This document shows, piece by piece, positions 1 through 7,029 of a DNA stretch of 64,000 bases. This stretch comes from Aeromicrobium ginsengisoli. GTDB lineage: Bacteria > Actinomycetota > Actinomycetes > Propionibacteriales > Nocardioidaceae. The stretch is taken from assembly GCF_004134905.2 (NCBI RefSeq), contig NZ_SDPQ02000003.1:1-64000 (forward strand), in the 5' to 3' direction. Position 1 is the stretch's first letter. Each line of letters starts with the position of its first letter. The translations under genes were made by a program, and so were the position numbers. The notes beneath the pieces are model-generated. The model was not told the origin of the DNA, ran no database searches, and worked only from the letters and a program-made list of their open reading frames with translations.

Positions 1-158
1 CCAGAGGCAAGCTGCGTGACAAGGCTCCCAGCCTCAACCCTGCTCTTCGCTGAAGCGATCAAGCCGCACCCACCACCCAGCACCATAGTTCGAGCACTCC
101 CCTTTACATAGAGGCCCATTCTCGGTGGCCACTTGCGTCCGTACGAAAGGCCTTAGGG

Positions 159-569
159 GTGATGAGTACAGACAAGAATCGCGAAATGCGCCAGGCGAGT
201 GGCCGAAAAGTCGCGGGGGGAACATGCCCTAGATGCGGCGAAAAGGTGCAAAGGAAGGCCACCGGTCGGCCTCCGATCTGGTGCTCGCAGGCCTGTCGAA
301 GGGCGGCGTATGAGGAACGCCGTGCGGCCGCTGTAGGTGCGATCGCAGTTGAGGTAGTCGACCGGATTGAGACTCGCGAGCACTCAATCGCCACCTGCGT
401 CGACCGGACCCTGGCTTCTCCCGCTGGGTGCCGACGCGTGATCTACGAGTTGGCCCGGCTCGCTCGGGAAGGGACTCTGCAGTCAGATCCCAAATGGGAG
501 TCGACCTTCAACGCCATACGCAACGGACTCGTGGATGCCCTCTATATGCGCATAGGCGCGCGCCGATGA
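159..569 (+). CDS. Hypothetical protein with N-terminal CxxC/CxxxC zinc-finger-like motif
   Basis: A small basic protein of about 135 residues. Near residues 23-26 it has CPRC, followed about 20 residues later by CSQAC, so four cysteines in a zinc-ribbon-like spacing (C-x2-C ... C-x3-C). Such short zinc-binding proteins are common in actinobacterial mobile regions and often bind nucleic acid, but no specific function can be assigned. The start is either GTG at 159 or ATG at 162; an AAAGG stretch lies just upstream. The rest is helical and charged without a recognisable catalytic motif. Nucleic-acid binding is inferred from the cysteine pattern only. Confidence 0.6.
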   Translation: MMSTDKNREMRQASGRKVAGGTCPRCGEKVQRKATGRPPIWCSQACRRAAYEERRAAAVGAIAVEVVDRIETREHSIATCVDRTLASPAGCRRVIYELARLAREGTLQSDPKWESTFNAIRNGLVDALYMRIGARR

Positions 570-667
570 ATCGCGATTGCGTCTGGTGGGGCGAACATTC
601 GCCAAATAGACGAATTCGCAGTTGCGGCACTGGGGCCCGTGGCATGTACGGCAGTTAAGAGCAGCAT

Positions 668-1354
668 GTGGACAGCTGCAATCAACATCCCTATCTCGCG
701 CTTCCGTGGACGGCCAGTGCTCCGACTGCACGAGTCGCGACCGATGCGTCCTGGGCACCATCTACGCTCAGACTCATGCGGGCTGGCGAAATCACTGGAG
801 CGGTCGCGGCGCACGTTCGTGCCAGCGACGCGAACCATCCATCGATACTGGTTCCCGAGGTCAGAATCGAGCCCTCCAACGTGCGGATAGACCTCCTGAT
901 GATCGGACGCACCCTGTCCGGATGGGAAATCAAGAGCGACTTCGATCGCCTCATTCGCCTGCCGAGACAAGTCACTGGCTACAACTCGGTGTTGGAGTAC
1001 GCAAATCTAGTCGTCGGCACCAAGCACCTCGAAGTTGCAGGTGACCTCATCCCAGATTGGTGGGCCCTGTGGCTGGCCCGGCCGGCCGGGCCAGGCTTCA
1101 AGATCACCTGTCGTCGCGCAGGTCGGCTCAACCCGACCATCGATCCGTTAGCTGTTGCTCGATTTCTGAGCCGCTGGGAGGTTACGCAAGAGCTAAACGC
1201 CCGCGGTGAGCGCGGGCTGTCCCACCTAGAAGTGCGCGAATTGCGCGCGCTGCTAGTTGAAAAGGTGGGGCCGCGAGAGTTGTTGCGCATCGCACGTAGT
1301 CGGATGGTGCAGAGGCAGGACTGGTCAAGCCGCGCCCTCGTTCAGAGTTGGTGA
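668..1354 (+). CDS. sce7726 family protein (PD-(D/E)XK-like)
   Basis: Resembles the sce7726 family. The centre reads R-I-D-L-L followed by W-E-I-K-S-D and R-L-P-R-Q, with the acidic residue near 74 and E-x-K near 87-89. This is the D...ExK arrangement of PD-(D/E)XK nucleases and the characteristic 'EIKSD..DRL.RLPRQ' block of the family. The family start normally lies nearer ATG 776, which would give about 192 residues; the GTG at 668 is the longest option. It converges tail-to-tail on a Beta-family gene only 5 bases away, and sce7726 proteins commonly occur beside such partners in accessory islands. A nuclease role in defence is inferred, not shown. Confidence 0.7.
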   Translation: MDSCNQHPYLALPWTASAPTARVATDASWAPSTLRLMRAGEITGAVAAHVRASDANHPSILVPEVRIEPSNVRIDLLMIGRTLSGWEIKSDFDRLIRLPRQVTGYNSVLEYANLVVGTKHLEVAGDLIPDWWALWLARPAGPGFKITCRRAGRLNPTIDPLAVARFLSRWEVTQELNARGERGLSHLEVRELRALLVEKVGPRELLRIARSRMVQRQDWSSRALVQSW

Positions 1355-1359
1355 TCCGA

Positions 1360-2442
1360 CTAGGGGGTGCCGGGCACCGGTGATGCCTGCGGAGTCGACA
1401 ACTGATCGTCAACTAGCCGAATGTGATGTCTGAACGAGATCTCTCGCCATTGTCCTGCACCACCCGTTGAACTCTCTCCACCCACGATCGAGGCGATCCG
1501 GCGATCGCTGTCACAATGATCACCGCCGCAGAATGCGCCCGAGGCGTGCAGGTTCCGACAGCACTCCGTAAATGCTGCCTTGAGACTGCCCGCCGACCGC
1601 GAGTCGAACCGATCAATCCGAACCTTGTCCCCGTACGAGTACCTCAGGTGTCCGTAGGTCGGTCGCCCGAACCCCGGCGGCTTAGGGGCAAAGAGCGCGT
1701 AGTCTCCGAAGTCAACGTCCCAACCTGCGTCACGAAGCCGCAGCCACGTCCACCACTCGCGCCTGTCACGAGTCCAACTACCGGCGCCCGCCACGTCAGA
1801 GTCGTCGAGTGTTCCAATCACCGATATGCGACGGACCTTCTCCACCAGGCGGGCGATCAGTTGCGCAGTTTGGTGTTCCAAGAGGTCGAGCGGGTAATTC
1901 TCAACTTCGTTCGACCAGTCCAATATCAAGTCGATCCGGTCGACTGCGAGGCCAGTTCGGGCGGAGACGCCCATCAACGTGTCCGGCAAGTTGCTTGATG
2001 GGGCCACTGGCATCTTGATCCGAATGGCAAGCCCGTCAGCGCAAGTGGCGGCAAGCGCAAAGGCCTGCCCGATGTCCACGACATCGTCCAGCGCGACAAC
2101 GGGAACAGGCCACGCTACTGGTCGAGATAGTGCGAATCCCGCGTTGATAAATGCCCACCACGCCTCTAGGCCGTGTTCAGAGGAAACGAGATGTCGCACG
2201 TCGGCGTAGTAGCGCCCTCCCCAGAGTTGGTCGATCGCGTCTAGAAAGTGTCGGGTCTCAGTAAGCGTGCTCTTTGCGATTGCCGTGGGCTGCCCAGGGC
2301 GGGGCGGTGAAGGGGCCTGCCCCGGCAGCAATTCAAAAACCGGCTCGATCGACGACTTGAGCGACTCGGTGGTGATCACACTGAGCTCGGCAGCCTTGGC
2401 TTTCAGCACGGGTGAATACCTCACACGCCCTCCTTTCGACAC
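1360..2442 (-). CDS. Beta family protein (T4 beta-protein-like)
   Basis: A 360-residue protein resembling the 'Beta protein' family (PF14350): the N-terminus R-Y-S-P-V-L-K-A-K-A-A-E-L followed by a short linker and 'EPVFELLP' is the usual family opening, and the length fits. The biochemical role of the family is poorly known. Here it is convergent with the sce7726-like gene (5-base gap) and divergent from the HigB toxin, whose operator region it shares, so its transcription may be affected by the HigA repressor. It has no signal peptide or membrane segment. Pairing with sce7726 suggests a two-gene anti-phage or stability module; that is inference from context. Confidence 0.65.
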   Translation of the reverse strand: MSKGGRVRYSPVLKAKAAELSVITTESLKSSIEPVFELLPGQAPSPPRPGQPTAIAKSTLTETRHFLDAIDQLWGGRYYADVRHLVSSEHGLEAWWAFINAGFALSRPVAWPVPVVALDDVVDIGQAFALAATCADGLAIRIKMPVAPSSNLPDTLMGVSARTGLAVDRIDLILDWSNEVENYPLDLLEHQTAQLIARLVEKVRRISVIGTLDDSDVAGAGSWTRDRREWWTWLRLRDAGWDVDFGDYALFAPKPPGFGRPTYGHLRYSYGDKVRIDRFDSRSAGSLKAAFTECCRNLHASGAFCGGDHCDSDRRIASIVGGESSTGGAGQWREISFRHHIRLVDDQLSTPQASPVPGTP

Positions 2443-2445
2443 ATT

Positions 2446-2487
2446 TACCTAGTAGGTATATCCGAATTGTACACACCTACCAGGTGT
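2446..2487. promoter_or_regulatory. Candidate HigBA operator: two palindromes
   Basis: Two perfect inverted repeats lie side by side between the divergent Beta-family and HigB genes. The first is TACCTA-G-TAGGTA at 2446-2458; the second is ACACCT-ACC-AGGTGT at 2473-2487. Both carry an ACCT/AGGT core. They sit immediately upstream of the probable HigB start at 2505, where an autorepressing HigA would bind. The local AT-rich stretch is consistent with a promoter. Binding is inferred. Confidence 0.6.
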
Positions 2488-2504
2488 ATCGTATTCTCGT
2501 GGGC

Positions 2505-2840
2505 ATGCGCATCGGCTTCGCGACTGGGCAACTTCAGCGCGACATCAACGATTCTCGGCGTTGCGTGCGCAGGTACGGGCCAGAACGGGCCAAGAAGATC
2601 CAGCTGCGCCTGCAGCAACTCGTGGCCGCGGCGAACCTTGCGGAGGTGATGCAACTTCCGCAAGCGCGTTGTCACCAACTTCGTCGCGAGCGAGATGAAG
2701 ACTTTTCGCTCGACCTCGACGGACCGTTCCGCCTGATTGTGAGGGTCGCGAATCAGCCGATACCCCGCAAGACAGACGGCGGAATTGACCTATCCGAGGT
2801 GACCGACTTGCTGGTCACCGAAGTCACAGATACGCACTAG
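2505..2840 (+). CDS. higB: HigB-type toxin, RelE/ParE superfamily
   Basis: A 111-residue protein of the HigB/RelE type, expected to be a ribosome-dependent mRNA endonuclease. The central block 'QLRRERDEDFSLDLDGPFRLIVRV' has the shape of the RelE-family core strands, and the gene is followed after 21 bases by a HigA antitoxin, the reversed toxin-first order typical of higBA. I chose ATG 2505 (GTG 2499 is also possible) because longer versions would start inside the operator palindromes. The C-terminus is acidic and Thr-rich. Assignment rests on core similarity plus gene order; catalytic residues cannot be fixed by eye. Confidence 0.75.
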   Translation: MRIGFATGQLQRDINDSRRCVRRYGPERAKKIQLRLQQLVAAANLAEVMQLPQARCHQLRRERDEDFSLDLDGPFRLIVRVANQPIPRKTDGGIDLSEVTDLLVTEVTDTH

Positions 2841-2861
2841 CGACAGAGAGGAGAATCGATC

Positions 2862-3980
2862 ATGAACTTCACATCGGAAGGCGCTGCAACCGTCGAATGG
2901 CTTCCCTACAAGCCCGACGTCGTACTTCCGCCAGGAGACACCCTGCTCGAAACGATTGAAGCGATCGGCCTTACGCAGAAGGAACTCGCCACCCGGACAG
3001 GACTGTCCGCCAAGCACATCAACCAGATCGTCAAGGGTGATGCGCCGCTTACCCACGAGACCGCCGTTCTGCTTGAGCGGGTAACGGGAATAGGTGCCAG
3101 ATTCTGGAATGCTCTGGAATCTGAGTTTCGCGACTCATTGGCGAGAAGCGCCACAGCGGAGGTTCCATCTGTCGCGAACGAGTGGCTCAAGTCGTTTCCT
3201 CTTCCCCACCTTCGCGCACTCGGAGTGATCAACGCGACGATGCGAGAGCCCGAGGCACTAGTCGAACAGCTGCTGGAGTTCTTCGGTGTGGCGAGCATCG
3301 CGGCATGGCGGGCGCTCTGGGCGAACCCGGAGGTTGCCTACCTGAAATCGCCATCCCTCGAATCAATTTCTGGTGCGGCAGCGGCGTGGCTGCGCTTGGG
3401 TGAGATTGAAGCGCAAAGGGCCGAATGTGAACCCTACGACCGAGACAGGCTGAAGGCGGCGCTCCCGGCTCTAAGAGCACTCACACCCCTACCCACTGCA
3501 ATTGCGATTCCTCAAGCAGTCGAGCTAGCAGCCGCGTGCGGTGTTGCCGTTGTCCTCATCCCAGAGGTGCCCGGCGCCCGCGCGAGTGGCGCCACGCGTT
3601 GGGCGAGCCCCTCAAAGGCCGTCGTCCAGTTGAGCGACAGAGGAAAGCGATCGGACAAGATCTGGTTCGCCTTCTTCCACGAACTTGCACACGTGCTCCT
3701 GCATGGAAAGCGTGACTACTTTTTCGACGAGGAGATTGGGGAAGACTCGACAGACGCTAAGGAGGTAGAGGCGAACGAGTACGCACGGACACTGCTCGTA
3801 CCGCGCGAGTTTGAAACGCTGCTCGAATCTGCAAAGTCGGCTAGCGATGTCAGAAGTATCGCTCGCCAATTGGGGGTCGCCCCGTCAGTGATCGCTGGTC
3901 GCCTGCAGCGAGATAGGTCAGACTTTCGCTTTGCGTCTACAGTTTTCGAGTCCTTCAAGATCGAGGACTTGGAGCCGTAG
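2862..3980 (+). CDS. higA: HigA antitoxin fused to ImmA/IrrE metallopeptidase domain
   Basis: A 372-residue two-domain protein. Residues about 25-85 form an XRE helix-turn-helix of the HigA type (L-T-Q-K-E-L-A-T-R-T-G-L-S...I-N-Q-I). The C-terminal part carries H-E-L-A-H-V-L-L-H-G near residue 272, the HExxH zinc motif of ImmA/IrrE peptidases, then a downstream E-A-N-E-Y-A glutamate block. A strong GAGGAG ribosome site precedes ATG 2862. It should neutralise HigB and repress the operon; the peptidase domain may regulate antitoxin turnover or cleave a repressor, as ImmA does. The extended form is about three times the size of minimal HigA and is known from other actinobacterial islands. Confidence 0.85.
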   Translation: MNFTSEGAATVEWLPYKPDVVLPPGDTLLETIEAIGLTQKELATRTGLSAKHINQIVKGDAPLTHETAVLLERVTGIGARFWNALESEFRDSLARSATAEVPSVANEWLKSFPLPHLRALGVINATMREPEALVEQLLEFFGVASIAAWRALWANPEVAYLKSPSLESISGAAAAWLRLGEIEAQRAECEPYDRDRLKAALPALRALTPLPTAIAIPQAVELAAACGVAVVLIPEVPGARASGATRWASPSKAVVQLSDRGKRSDKIWFAFFHELAHVLLHGKRDYFFDEEIGEDSTDAKEVEANEYARTLLVPREFETLLESAKSASDVRSIARQLGVAPSVIAGRLQRDRSDFRFASTVFESFKIEDLEP

Positions 3981-4206
3981 TTGGCCGCCACGCAGGTGTT
4001 CGCCAGCCTGCCCCTGACCAATAAGGCCCCTTCGCGAGGCTCCTCCGCGTTCTTGAAGTATTTCGCGGTCACGCATCTCGGGCTAGCGAGTTGGCTCGGC
4101 ACACCGTTGAATGCTGCAGACTTCGTGATCACATCCATTCGCTTTCGTTGAGACGTTCCGCGATGACCAACACCCGCCCGGTGCTGGTGAGGAGGAGACC
4201 CGATTC

Positions 4207-5586
4207 ATGCGACGAATAGCTCGAGCCAGATTTGATGCATTCGCCGGCTACTGCCGATCGCCGCTGGTCAGCCAATTGGCGCATGAGCTGGAATGGTTCG
4301 AATCAGCTGATGGAAACGTCCTCGCGACCTTAATAATCGACACTGACGAAGAGTTTTCAGGGATCGTTTTCGCGCGTGACCTTCGCGATCGCTTCCGGTG
4401 GGTCGGCCAGACATCGTTCTTCCTGACGGCGGACGCCGCGGTTGAAGCTCTTGGTCCTTTAGTCGAGGAGATCAGCAGCGACCTGGAAACCAGAAGAGTC
4501 CAGGGCGACGAGCGCGGCGGCTCCGTCGACTTCTTCGCCCCAACAGTTCCAAACGAGCGATTGCATCCGAACTTTAGGCGTCTCGCGGAGGATTCTGGCC
4601 AAGAAGCGGCAAAGAACCTGATTCAGGCCATGATGCGCTGGTACGAGGACCGGGACGGCAACTTCATTCAGCAATTTCAGACGGACGGCTTCGATGCTCG
4701 AGTGTGGGAACTTTATCTGTGGGCAACTTTGGTGAGCCTCGACTATGCGGCAGAATTTCCAGCCCCTTCGCCCGACCTACTTGCACATGGTGTCGGCGCC
4801 ACGTTCGCGATTGAAGCCACGACGGTGAACCCGAGCGTGCACAAGGGTAGAGCGATTCCCACACCTACACCCAAGAGTGAAGATGAGGTGGCCGACTATT
4901 TGCGCAACTATCTGCCGATCCGATTCGCCGGCCCACTGACGGCCAAGCTGGGGAAACGCTACTGGGAGCGTGACTCGGTCGTCGGGTTGCCATTTGCCCT
5001 GGCCATCCAAGACTTCCACGCCGACTTTTCGATGACATTCAGCGGTGCCGCGCTCCCGTCATATCTGTATGGGATTGACCTTGTTGGCTCAGTGCAAGTC
5101 GATGACGTCGAGGTGCCGCACGAAAAAGTCAGTAGTCACACATGGCGCGGCAAGACAGTGCAGTCCGGGTTCTTTGATCTCCCGGGTGCACAGAACATCG
5201 CGGCAGTCATTTTCAACGCCAGCGGCACTCTCTCGAAATTTGGCCGCATCGGCACCAAGGTCGGGCTCGGTTCGGCAAATGCTCGAATCATTCACGTCGG
5301 CCTGCGCCAAGTCGGCGACGGGGAGAGTTTGATCGCGACCCCGTTCAGCGAGGAGGTGAGCGAAGGGTATCCGGAGGAGTGGATTGACGGTATGGAGGTG
5401 TATCACAACCCGACCGCTTTGCATCCGCTCGACCCCATGTGGCTCCCTGGGGCTGCGCACCATCGATGCATCGCAGGACGATTTGAGTCGCTTGTGCCAG
5501 AAGGTCATCTATCCGCTAGCAGGACAGCGGTCGTGAACATCGTGAACGGCAACAACCTGGATCCTCATCGAGTAGAGCCAATCTGA
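4207..5586 (+). CDS. Hypothetical accessory protein, possible PD-(D/E)XK fold
   Basis: A soluble 459-residue protein preceded by a GGAGGAG ribosome site. I recognise the general look of a widespread hypothetical family opening with 'RARFDAFAGYCRSP...ELEWFE' and then 'GIVFARD.RDRFRWVG', but it has no established function. Around residues 180-205 it reads L-D-Y-A-A-E-F-P ... P-D-L-L-A-H-G ... F-A-I-E-A-T-T, which could be the D...ExT variant of a restriction-endonuclease-like core. It stands alone between HigA and the tRNA-Trp gene, with a small hairpin just after its stop. A role in defence is suggested by neighbourhood only. Confidence 0.55.
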   Translation: MRRIARARFDAFAGYCRSPLVSQLAHELEWFESADGNVLATLIIDTDEEFSGIVFARDLRDRFRWVGQTSFFLTADAAVEALGPLVEEISSDLETRRVQGDERGGSVDFFAPTVPNERLHPNFRRLAEDSGQEAAKNLIQAMMRWYEDRDGNFIQQFQTDGFDARVWELYLWATLVSLDYAAEFPAPSPDLLAHGVGATFAIEATTVNPSVHKGRAIPTPTPKSEDEVADYLRNYLPIRFAGPLTAKLGKRYWERDSVVGLPFALAIQDFHADFSMTFSGAALPSYLYGIDLVGSVQVDDVEVPHEKVSSHTWRGKTVQSGFFDLPGAQNIAAVIFNASGTLSKFGRIGTKVGLGSANARIIHVGLRQVGDGESLIATPFSEEVSEGYPEEWIDGMEVYHNPTALHPLDPMWLPGAAHHRCIAGRFESLVPEGHLSASRTAVVNIVNGNNLDPHRVEPI

Positions 5587-5592
5587 AACCTC

Positions 5593-5610
5593 CGGTCCGT
5601 CACAGGACCG
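5593..5610 (+). terminator. Weak hairpin after the 459-residue gene
   Basis: CGGTCC and GGACCG form a 6-bp stem with a 6-base loop seven bases after the stop codon, followed by an A/T-rich stretch (tgtaagtaaatag). It could be a weak terminator for the upstream gene. Confidence 0.4.
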
Positions 5611-5627
5611 TGTAAGTAAATAGAAAT

Positions 5628-5659
5628 CGGCCCCTCGCGCGATACGCAGCGAGGGGCCG
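5628..5659 (-). terminator. Strong hairpin downstream of tRNA-Trp
   Basis: A perfect 11-bp stem (CGGCCCCTCGC with GCGAGGGGCCG) with a 10-base loop begins two bases after the tRNA-Trp 3' end on the minus strand and is followed on that strand by a T-rich run (ATTTCTATTTAC). This is a good intrinsic terminator for the tRNA and may also stop readthrough from the other side. Confidence 0.75.
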
Positions 5660-5660
5660 G

Positions 5661-5733
5661 AAAACCCAGCGGGATTCGAACCCGCGACCATCCGCTTTGG
5701 AGGCGGCGGCTCTAACCCCTGAGCTATGGGCCC
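5661..5733 (-). tRNA. tRNA-Trp (CCA), atypical
   Basis: The minus strand folds as a complete cloverleaf: D stem GCTC/GAGC, anticodon loop CTCCAAA with anticodon CCA, and T stem GCGGG/CCCGC around TTCGAAT. The acceptor stem GGGCCCA/TGGGTTT has three G-U pairs at the open end, the anticodon stem has one mismatch at its base (27-43), and position 73 is U followed by CCG rather than CCA. This is unlike a normal chromosomal tRNA-Trp and suggests a divergent, element-borne copy. Whether it is charged cannot be told from sequence. Confidence 0.85.
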
Positions 5734-5822
5734 AACACCGTGATTCAACCACGACTTAGAAGTCGCGTCTCGGGATCAGGTTCGGTCCGACAGAATGATC
5801 GCCGGTTCTAACCGAACCATGG

Positions 5823-6542
5823 TTGGATGCTGGCGTGTATCCGTCCGAAGCGGCAGCGCCGGGAACTGGGCAAACTTCCAGCGACGTGCGATGGCCAGCT
5901 GGGCCCCACTACTTTGACCTGACTGATAGCGACGGCGGCGTCGCATGGATTCGATACCGGGTTTGGTCGGCAGATTGGCATACCCGAGCGCTAATTGAAC
6001 TCGGCGGCACTGAAGGCTCATTCGACCGGATGGTCGGAATTGAGATGGCCCTAGACGGTGCGTTGAATAGTCTCTCGAGCGCGTTTGACGCCGGCATTAC
6101 TCTTCTCATCCGCGCCGTCGAGGAGGCTCGCGACGTCAGCGTCGATAACCGACTTCCAGTGTTTCGATACAGATGGGAGCGGTGTCGCGACATGCTTAAG
6201 CAGTCGGACATCGCGAACGACAGTGTGTGGCGCTTGATCCTCGAGATTGACGCCGCAATCGAAGGCGAGACCCATCTGGAACCGGCCGGGTGGCTAGCTC
6301 AACTGCGGCGCCTTAGGAACCGCGCCGCACACCAGGACAGTCTTTCGAGACACCACGAAGCAGGCAAGGTCACCGGCTTAGTGATCCAGGGGCAGCGGAC
6401 GGACGCGTCTACCTATTTGGCGGGGATGTGCGACCGCCTTCACGACCTGACAGAACACATGATTCGGATCGCGATTTCCATCGGAGCGCACGAAACATCG
6501 AGCGTTTGGAACCGCGACCGCTGGAACCCCGCCGGCAACTGA
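5823..6542 (+). CDS. Hypothetical protein with HEPN-like Rx4H motif
   Basis: A 239-residue, helix-rich protein of unknown family. Near residues 163-171 it reads R-R-L-R-N-R-A-A-H-Q, matching the Rx4-6H signature of HEPN RNases. In HEPN proteins this motif follows a long helix, as it does here after an acidic helical stretch ('ILEIDAAIEGE'). The start is uncertain: TTG 5823 and GTG 5835 are both possible and no clear ribosome site is visible. It lies between tRNA-Trp and the integrase promoter region. If HEPN is right it could be a toxin or an RNA-targeting defence effector, but no minimal nucleotidyltransferase antitoxin partner is adjacent. Confidence 0.5.
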   Translation: MDAGVYPSEAAAPGTGQTSSDVRWPAGPHYFDLTDSDGGVAWIRYRVWSADWHTRALIELGGTEGSFDRMVGIEMALDGALNSLSSAFDAGITLLIRAVEEARDVSVDNRLPVFRYRWERCRDMLKQSDIANDSVWRLILEIDAAIEGETHLEPAGWLAQLRRLRNRAAHQDSLSRHHEAGKVTGLVIQGQRTDASTYLAGMCDRLHDLTEHMIRIAISIGAHETSSVWNRDRWNPAGN

Positions 6543-6849
6543 GAGTGCGCTCTTCCCTTGCCTTGGGATCAGATGAGTGACCGTCATGCTGCAAATCCGC
6601 GGCTAAAGACTGTCGAGAGCGGCGAAAGGAACGTTCCCCTCGAACGTTCCCCCGAAAGTTCGACGTTCCCTGGCCCTAGGACACATGGAATCGGGCCTTT
6701 GGGGTTGTGCCCGTATTCCACAGGGCGCAGGCCATGCAACCGGTTCTCCACAGATGTCACTCGAGCTGGAACGTTCCCCCACCTCACCGGCTCAGACTGG
6801 AGGGTCGAGATGGCTATCCACTATCGGGGTGGGAGGACGGACGAGTGCC
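6543..6849. other. 307-base non-coding region upstream of xis-int
   Basis: No convincing gene. It contains three GAACGTTC palindromes plus a partial one, and two TTCC/TCTCC-ACAG stretches at about 6716-6723 and 6744-6753. Frames that read through it into the integrase lack domain similarity upstream of 7029. The repeats suggest integrase arm-type sites, directionality-factor sites or a repressor operator; the core attP should also be near this end of the element. Confidence 0.6.
6628..6780. repeat. GGAACGTTCCCC palindromic repeats upstream of excisionase
   Basis: GGAACGTTCCCC occurs at 6628-6639, CGAACGTTCCCCC at 6641-6653, a partial GACGTTCCC at 6662-6670, and GGAACGTTCCCCC at 6768-6780. 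The cores GGAACGTTCC are perfect palindromes followed by a C-run, giving each copy a direction. The last copy is 70 bases upstream of the excisionase start. Such arrays bind a dimeric regulator or the integrase/excisionase accessory domains. Confidence 0.65.
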
Positions 6850-7029
6850 ATGACAGAGATTCAGCTGCTGACGCCGGCTCAGGTTGGGAAGATCCTCGGG
6901 GTCACGCCTTCGACGCTGTGCCGGTTGCGCCAGACCGGCAAGGGGCCGCGTTTCGTGTGGGTCACCGACCACACGCCGCGCTACCGAGAGGACGAGCTGC
7001 TCGCGTACATCGAGGAACGAGCTTCCTGA
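6850..7029 (+). CDS. xis: Excisionase-like winged-helix protein
   Basis: A 59-residue MerR-type winged-helix protein, too small to be anything but a DNA-bending or directionality factor. The helix-turn-helix is 'LTPAQVGKILGVTPSTLCRLRQTGKGP' in outline, followed by the short wing with R-Y-R-E-D-E-L-L, the standard pattern of the helix_turn_helix_17/excisionase family. Its stop codon overlaps the integrase start by one base (TGATG), so the two are translationally coupled. It probably controls excision versus integration of the island and may bind the GGAACGTTCC repeats upstream. Confidence 0.8.
   Translation: MTEIQLLTPAQVGKILGVTPSTLCRLRQTGKGPRFVWVTDHTPRYREDELLAYIEERAS

Noticed and set aside
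3981..4206. Possible small gene between HigA and the 459-residue gene
   Set aside because: No frame has a plausible ribosome site or protein-like composition; treated as intergenic.
6558..7028. In-frame N-terminal extension of the integrase
   Set aside because: The extension lacks domain similarity, overlaps the excisionase gene in another frame and the GGAACGTTCC repeats, and the integrase family starts at ATG 7029.
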